Source: Ampelomyces quisqualis (taxonomy: Eukaryota > Ascomycota > Dothideomycetes > Pleosporales > Phaeosphaeriaceae). From it: 12,933 bases of DNA. The position numbers and the translations under genes are program-made. A model generated the notes under the pieces. The model searched no databases. It worked only from the letters and a program-made list of their open reading frames with translations, and was not told where the DNA came from. Every line of letters starts with the position of its first letter. Position 1 is the stretch's first letter. The stretch spans positions 1 to 12,933 of the forward strand of contig JAGTXZ010000012.1 of NCBI GenBank assembly GCA_018398575.1, read 5' to 3'. Below, piece after piece: positions 7,471 through 12,933 of the stretch.

Positions 7471-9774
7471 GTTTGACCTTAGATTAGGTAGAGATACCCG
7501 CTAAACTTAAGCATATTAATAAGCAGAGGAAAAGAAACCAACAGGAATTGCCTTAGTAACGGCGAGTAAAGCGGCAACAGCTCAAATTTAAAATCTAGCT
7601 CTCTTAGGGCCTAAGTTGTAATTTGTAGAGGGCGCTTTGGTGTTAGCAGTAGTCTAAGTTCCTTGGAACAGGACGTTACAGAGGGTAAGAATCCTGTACG
7701 TAGTCGCTAGCCTTTGCCGTGTAAAGCCCCTTTAACAAGTTAAGTTGTTTAAGAATGCAGCTCTAAATAGAAGGTAAATTTCTTCTAAAGCTAAATACTA
7801 GCCAGAGACTGATAGCGCACAAGTAGAGTGATTGAAAGATAAAAAGCACTTTGGAAAGAGAGTTAAATAGCACGTAAAATTGTTAAAAGGGAAGCGCTTG
7901 CAGCCAGACTTGCCTGTAGTAGTTTATCTAGACTTTTGTCTAGTGCACTCTTCTGCAGGCAGGCTAGCATCAGTCTAGGCAATTGGATAAAGGTTTCTAT
8001 TACGTACCTCTCTTTAGGGAGGCCTTATAGGGGAGACGTTATGCAACTAGTCTAGACTAAGGTCTGCATATCTACTAGGATGCTAGCGTAATAGCTATAA
8101 GCGGCCTGTCTTAAAACACAGACTAAGGAGTCTAACATCTATGCAAGTGTTTAGGTGTTAAGCCCAAACGCGTAATAAAAGTAAATAGAGGTAGGAACTC
8201 TTTAGGTGCACTATCAACTAATCCTGATGTCTTTAGATAGATTTGAGTAAGAGCATAGCTGTTGGGACCTAAAAGATAGTAAACTATGCTTAAATAGGGT
8301 AAAGCTAGAGGAAACTCTAGTAGAGGCTTACAGCAGTTCTAACGTGCAAATTAATTGTTAAATTTAGGCATAGGGGCGAAAGACTAATTAAACTATCTAG
8401 TAGCTGGTTCCTGCTAAAGTTTCCCTTAGGATAGCAGTAACGTATTTAGTTTTATAAGGTAAAGCGAATAATTAGAGGCCTAGAGGTTAAAATAACCTTT
8501 ACTTATTCTTAAACTTTAAATATATAAGAAGTCTTTGTTACTTAATTAAACGTAGACACTTAAATGTACTGTTACTAGTAGGCTATTTTTGGTAAGCAGA
8601 ACTAGCAATGCAGGATAAACTGAACGCAGGGTTAAAGTGCCAGAATATACGCTTATCAGATACTACAAAAGGTGTTAGTTTATCTAGACAGCAGGACAGT
8701 AGCTATAGAAGTTAGAATCTGCTAAGGAGTGTGTAACAACTCACCTGCTAAATAAACTAGCCCTAAAAATAGATGGCGCTTAAGCGTATTACCTATACCC
8801 TGCTGCCAGGGCAGAATTTACGCCCTAGCAAGTAGGCAGGCGTAGAGGCTTGTAACAAAGCCTTGGAGGTAACTCTAAGTTAAACAGCCTCTAGTGCAGA
8901 TCTTAGTAGTAGTAGCAAATACTTAAATAAGAACTTTAAGGACTAAAGTAGGGAAAGGTTCTGTGTAAACAGCAGTTAGACACAGGTTAGTCAATTCTAA
9001 GAGATAGGGTAGTTCTGTTTTAATGTTAGCGCTTGCGCTACGCCCTTAAAAGGGAAGCTAGTTAACATTCTGGCACCTAGATGTAGATTCTCTGCAGCAA
9101 CGCAATTGAGAGCGGAGACCTTGGCAGAAGCTCTAAGAAGAGTTCTCTTTTCTTCTTAACAGTCTGTTACCCTGAAATTGGTTTGTCTAGAGCTAGGGTT
9201 TAATAGCTAGAAGAGCGCTGCACTTTTGCGGCGTTTGGTGCGCTCCTAACAAGCCTTAAAAATCTGCTTAAAGAAATAGTTTTTACGCCAGGTTGTACTT
9301 ATAACTACAGCAGGTCTCTAAGGTAAAAAGCCTCTAGTTAATAGAACAATGTAGATAAGAGAAGTTAGCAAAATAGATCTGTAACTTTAGGAAAAGGATT
9401 AGCTCTAAGGGTTAGGTATGTTAGGCCTTAGGGAGAAGCCTCTGGCGCAGAAGGGCACTAACCGCAAGGTAGGCGCCTTTTAGTGCTAGAGTGCAGACAC
9501 TCTTAGCAGGCTTTAGCTGTCTAGCGTATGTTTAACAACCAACTTAGAACTGGTACAAACAAGGGGAATCTAACTGTCTAATTAAAACATAGCATTGCGA
9601 TAGCTAGAAAGTAGTGTTAACGCAATGTAATTTCTGCCTAGTGCTCTAAATATTAAAGCAAAGAGATTTAACCAAGCGCAGGTAAACAGCAGGAGTAACT
9701 ATAACTCTCTTAAGGTAGCTAAATGCCTTGTTATCTAATTAGTAACGCGCATGAATAGATTAACGAGATTCCTA

Positions 9775-9815
<41 letters not shown>

Positions 9816-10798
9816 AGGCTTAGCCAAATCAGCAAGAAAAGAAGACCCTGTTAAGCTTAACTCTAGTTTGACATTGTAAAAAGACATAGGAGGTGTAGAA
9901 TAGGTAAGAGCTGGCGCCGGTAAAATACCACTACCCTTATCGTTTTTTACTTATTTAATAAAGCAGAGCTACCTCACCGCCCAACTTCTAGCGTTAAGGT
10001 CCTTGTAGACTAATCAGGCTAAAGACATTGTCAGGTAGGGAGTTTAGCTAGCAGCACATCTGTTAAACCATAACGCAGGTGTCCTAAGGGAGACTCATAG
10101 AGAACAGAAATCTCCAGTAGAGCAAAAGGGCAAAAGTCCCCTTGATTTTAATTTTCAGTGTAAATACAAACCATAAAAGTGTAGCCTATCAATCCTTTAG
10201 TCCCTCAAAATTTAAGGCTAAAGGTGCCAGAAAAGTTACCACAGGGATAACTAGCTTGTGGCAGCCAAGCGCTCATAGCAACGTTGCTTTTAATCCTTCG
10301 ATATCAGCTCTTCCTATCATACCAAAGCAGAATTCAGTAAGCGTTGGATTGTTCACCCACCAATAGGGAACGTAAGCTGGGTTTAGACCGTCGTAAGACA
10401 GGTTAGTTTTACCCTACTAATGACCTTGCCCCAATGGTAATACCGCTTAGTACAAGAGGAACCGCAGTTTCAGATAATTGGTTTTTGCAGCTGTCTGACC
10501 AGGCATTGCCGCAAAGCTACCATCTGCTAGATTATAGCTAAACGCCCTAAGTCAGAATCCATGCCAGAACAGGGTAATTTCCGCCTGCACCAGTCAGATA
10601 CGAATAGGCCTTTGGCCAAGAACCTACCAGATCAGCGCTAGCAGCTCCATTGAAATTGAGACCGCTAGCTAGTGTATTCAATTGTACAGTGCGCAATTAA
10701 ATCCTTTGCAGACAACTTAGCTGCCTAGCCGAGGCGTAAGTAGTCAAGTAGCCTTGTTGTTACAAGCTACTAAGCGTAAGCCCAATGCTAGCTTGGTT
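7471..10798 (+). rRNA. 28S large-subunit rRNA, full length but RIP-mutated (probable pseudogene)
   Basis: The 5' end GTTTGACCTTAGATTAGG matches fungal GTTTGACCTCGGATCAGG, and the 3' end lies in GAGCGTAAGCCC-like text near 10770-10798. About 3328 nt is a normal length, and no intron is seen. Conserved landmarks are collinear, including the ACCACAGGGATAAC block (10239-10252) and the sarcin-ricin loop (10450-10460). Changes are transitions of RIP type. Key lesions by E. coli numbering are G2454A (10253), G2505A (10303) and G2508A (10306) at the peptidyl-transferase centre, and G2659A (10454) in the sarcin-ricin tetraloop. From about 9780 to the 3' end nearly all changes are G-to-A, whereas earlier both types occur. 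The frame at 10142-10366 is a chance ORF inside this gene. The 3' end is uncertain by about 10 bases. Confidence 0.95.
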
Positions 10799-10925
10799 GA
10801 ATATAGGAATTATCCTCCTCATCTAGTGTAACATTAGGAACATGTCTACCAGAGGGGATAGTGCTGCAGGAGCGCTAGAATAATCTACTTTCCAGTCAGA
10901 GCATATAGGCGCACTTGCTAGATAA
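10799..10925 (+). other. 3' external transcribed spacer / start of the next IGS
   Basis: About 125 bases of mixed composition between the 28S 3' end and the first 75-bp-type repeat. CA and TG words are common (for example ACATGTCTACCAGAGG near 10840), so mutation is light here. It probably contains the 3' ETS; no RNase III-type stem or terminator was clearly identified. Confidence 0.6.
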
Positions 10926-11500
10926 TTTAGGAGCCATACGCTGCTAGAGATTTTTAGCTGCTCTTGCAGGGCGTACAGGCTGTCTCTCTATTTATAGGGG
11001 CCCATGCTGCTTGAGATTTAGCAGCCTCTGCAAGGGCGTACACCTCTCTATTTATTTAGAGGCCTTGCAGTGCTGCTAGATTCAGCGGCCTTGCAAGCGT
11101 ACACTGTCTCTCTATTTATTTAGGGGCCGCAGGTGCTGCTTGAGATTTTAGCAGCCTCTGCAAGTACAGGCTGTCTCTCTATTTATTTAGGGCATTGCAG
11201 GTCGGCTTGAAAATCTTAGGCAGCTTCTATAGGGGCACAGGCTGTCTCCCTATTCATTTAGGGTCCTACAGGCGCTGCTTGATATTATAGCAGCTCTTGT
11301 AGGGCGTATAGGCTGTCTCTCTATTTTACTTAAGATTTTGGCAGCCTCTGCAAAGCGTATATACTGTCTCTCTATTTATTTAGAGAGTCCTACAGGCGCT
11401 CCTTAATATTATAGCAGCTCTTGCAAGAGCGTATAGGCTGTCTATCTATTTATTTAGAGAGCCTTACAGGTACTGTATAAAAATCTCTGGTAGGTAATAA
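10926..11500 (+). repeat. About 75-bp hairpin-bearing repeats immediately downstream of 28S (second IGS copy)
   Basis: Phase markers (TCTCTATTTATTTAG or variants) start near 10985, 11045, 11109, 11176, 11247, 11318, 11369 and 11443. The last six correspond one-to-one with those at 1, 75, 151, 225, 280 and 354, but spacings are shorter (67, 71, 71, 51, 74) because of small deletions, often in G-rich words. The first units (60 and 64 bp) are the most eroded. The stem GCTGCT/AGCAGC with a 9-nt loop recurs. This placement shows the array begins about 130 bp after 28S, suitable for transcription termination or fork arrest, which remains inference. Confidence 0.9.
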
Positions 11501-11584
11501 CTAGTAAGTTTAGAGTAGCTAGTAAGTTTAGAGTAGCTAGTAAGTTTAGAGTAGCTAGTAAGTTTAGAGTAGCTAGTAAGTTTA
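11501..11584 (+). repeat. 18-bp IGS tandem repeat, five copies
   Basis: The same unit as at 412-513 (CTAGTAAGTTTAGAGTAG) starts at 11501, 11519, 11537, 11555 and 11573, one copy fewer than upstream. It is followed by a 14-nt A/C-only insertion at 11587-11600 that is absent from the upstream copy. Confidence 0.95.
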
Positions 11585-11586
11585 AA

Positions 11587-12833
11587 CAAAAAACAAAAAA
11601 ATAATAGTACTGTTAAAATTAAAGAATTTTTTAACAAAAATTATTCAAAGAATATTAGATTACAACTAAGTATATTTTAGACAGAAGTAAGCTTATATAT
11701 ATACTACTTGTAATGTCTTTGTAAAAATAAAAATAAAAAACTAAGATTTCTAAACTAGAGATTTTTAAAAAAACCTAAAGCCTATATCTATTCTATATTA
11801 AATTCTAATATAACTAAAGTCTTATCTACTACCTTTTAGTATAAATAGACTAATCTATAGATAAATAGTTAAGTAATTAGTTTTAGTTTATTTTATTAAT
11901 AAGCTTTATATTTAAATCTTAGAAAAATAATAGTATTTTAAATATCTTAATTTGAAAACAGAAATAAAAAAAAACTTAAAATTTATAACAAAAGAGTTTT
12001 AAAGAAACTTAAGCCTATATCTATACTATATTATAATATAATATAACTAAAATCTTATCTACTACCTCTTAACAAAGATACACTTAGATAAAGATAAAAA
12101 GTTAAGTAAATAGCTCTAGTTTAAAGTCTAAAAAGAATAATACTATTTTTAATAGTTTAATTTGTAAACAAATATAAAAAAAACTATTAACTTTAAAACT
12201 AAGATTTTAAAAAAACTTAAGTAGAGAATACGTCTAGTTACATAGTCTTTTATCTAATATCTATATAACTTATGACTAGTTAGAACTAATATTATACTTC
12301 TACTCTAAAAATTGTTTTATAATTAATTCTAAAAAAGGAACTAATTAGCCTATACCTAGTAATTATAAATTCCTATATTTAGTAGTACTAAAGAAGTTAC
12401 GTAATCTTCTATCTTAATTTACCTAAGAAAGCTTTTTATACTTAGTTAGAATAGTTTTCTCTTTTTAATTATTTCTATTTTAGGTTGTATCTAGAATAAA
12501 ATATAGGCCTTAGTAGCTATTTTATTTATAATATCTATTTTTTTAGTTATATATATCCTTAAAGTAGCTAGTAGGTTAGAAGTTACTAGTAAGTCAAACA
12601 AATAAGGTAGCTAGTAAGTTTAAGGTAGCTAGTAAGTTTAGAGTAGCTAAGGTAGCTAGTAGGTTAAGGTAGCTAATAGAATAAAAGTTACTACTATATT
12701 TTAGGCTCTTATAAATTTAAAATACCTAGTTAGTTAAAGAAAGCTTTTTATACTTAGTTAGAATAGTTTTCCTCTTTTTAATTATTCTTATTTTAGCTTA
12801 TATCTAGAATTTAATATAGGCCTAGGTAGCTAG
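11587..12833 (+). other. Second copy of AT-saturated IGS
   Basis: After the insertion, this copy follows 520-1745 closely, with scattered point differences (for example TATGACTAG for TAGGCCTAG near 12270) and short indels. It includes the degenerate 18-bp cluster at 12568-12678, broken by a 7-nt A/C insertion at 12596-12602. Correspondence ends exactly after GCTAG at 12833 (upstream 1745). No gene is seen. Confidence 0.9.
12568..12678 (+). repeat. Degenerate 18-bp-type repeats, second copy
   Basis: Counterpart of 1487-1590 with the same order of variant units. The only notable change is the insertion AAACAAA at 12596-12602 within the AAGTCTAAGG unit. Confidence 0.8.
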
Positions 12834-12933
12834 AAAAAAACAACAAAAAAAACAAAAAAAACCAAAAAAAAAAAAAAAAAAAAAAAAAACACAAAAAACA
12901 ACACAACAACAAAAAAAACACACCAAAAAACAA
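12834..12933. other. 100-base A/C-only low-complexity tail, probable contig-end artefact
   Basis: From 12834 to the end every base is A or C, with long A runs and irregular single C residues. The homologous upstream position (1746 onward) continues as ordinary IGS, so the tail replaces expected sequence. It has no periodic motif and is not a TTAGGG-type telomere. Abundant CA dinucleotides mean it has not experienced the mutation seen next to it. Most likely it is low-quality read sequence or tailing; a real insertion cannot be excluded. Confidence 0.8.

Noticed and set aside
10142..10366. 74-codon open frame on the + strand
   Set aside because: It lies entirely within conserved 28S sequence around the peptidyl-transferase centre; the reading is a by-product of rRNA sequence.
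5176..10798. Group I introns or homing endonuclease genes in 18S/28S
   Set aside because: Conserved blocks are collinear, total lengths are normal, and no insertion interrupts the usual intron sites.
12834..12933. Telomere or poly(A) retroelement tail
   Set aside because: There is no repeating TTAGGG/CCCTAA unit, no target-site duplication and no upstream element; irregular C residues do not fit a poly(A) tail.

Overview
The window is a little more than one complete fungal nuclear ribosomal DNA repeat unit, with no protein-coding gene that I can support. In order it holds intergenic spacer (IGS, 1 to about 4340), a presumed 5' external transcribed spacer (about 4340-5175), 18S (5176-6973), ITS1, 5.8S (7164-7320), ITS2, 28S (7471 to about 10798), and then the next copy of the IGS (10799-12833). 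IGS positions 1-1745 recur at 11109-12833, so the tandem period is about 11.09 kb. The last 100 bases are only A and C and match nothing else in the unit.

Organism: the rRNA lengths (about 1798, 157 and about 3330 nt) and recognisable 18S V4, 5.8S and ITS text are those of a filamentous ascomycete. The ITS1 block around 7058-7090 and the ITS2 block around 7336-7395 resemble Pleosporales (Dothideomycetes). This placement comes from remembered sequence, not a search.

The main message is that this unit appears heavily altered by repeat-induced point mutation (RIP). Compared with conserved fungal rRNA, the differences are overwhelmingly C-to-T and G-to-A transitions, mostly CpA to TpA and TpG to TpA, with gene lengths preserved. 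The IGS from about 514 to 4340 is close to saturation: extremely AT-rich with very few CA or TG dinucleotides. The transcribed region is less affected but has changes at bases that are nearly universal: 530 loop, decoding centre, peptidyl-transferase centre, sarcin-ricin loop and 16 sites in 5.8S. I therefore read all three rRNA genes as full-length degenerate copies that are probably not functional. RIP-marked rDNA is expected for copies outside the protection of the active nucleolar array.

The IGS keeps recognisable repeat architecture. A hairpin-bearing array of about 75 bp units follows the 28S gene. Next come 18-bp tandem repeats (six copies upstream, five downstream), then AT-rich spacer with decayed repeats of 29, 68 and 72 bp. 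The downstream IGS copy has small deletions and A/C-only insertions and ends in the A/C-only tail. This suggests a contig end with poor sequence or assembly quality. I see no new protein or RNA system. The points worth following are the mutation pattern (strand switch in 28S, sharp boundary at the ETS, symmetric mutation of hairpin arms) and the anomalous tail.
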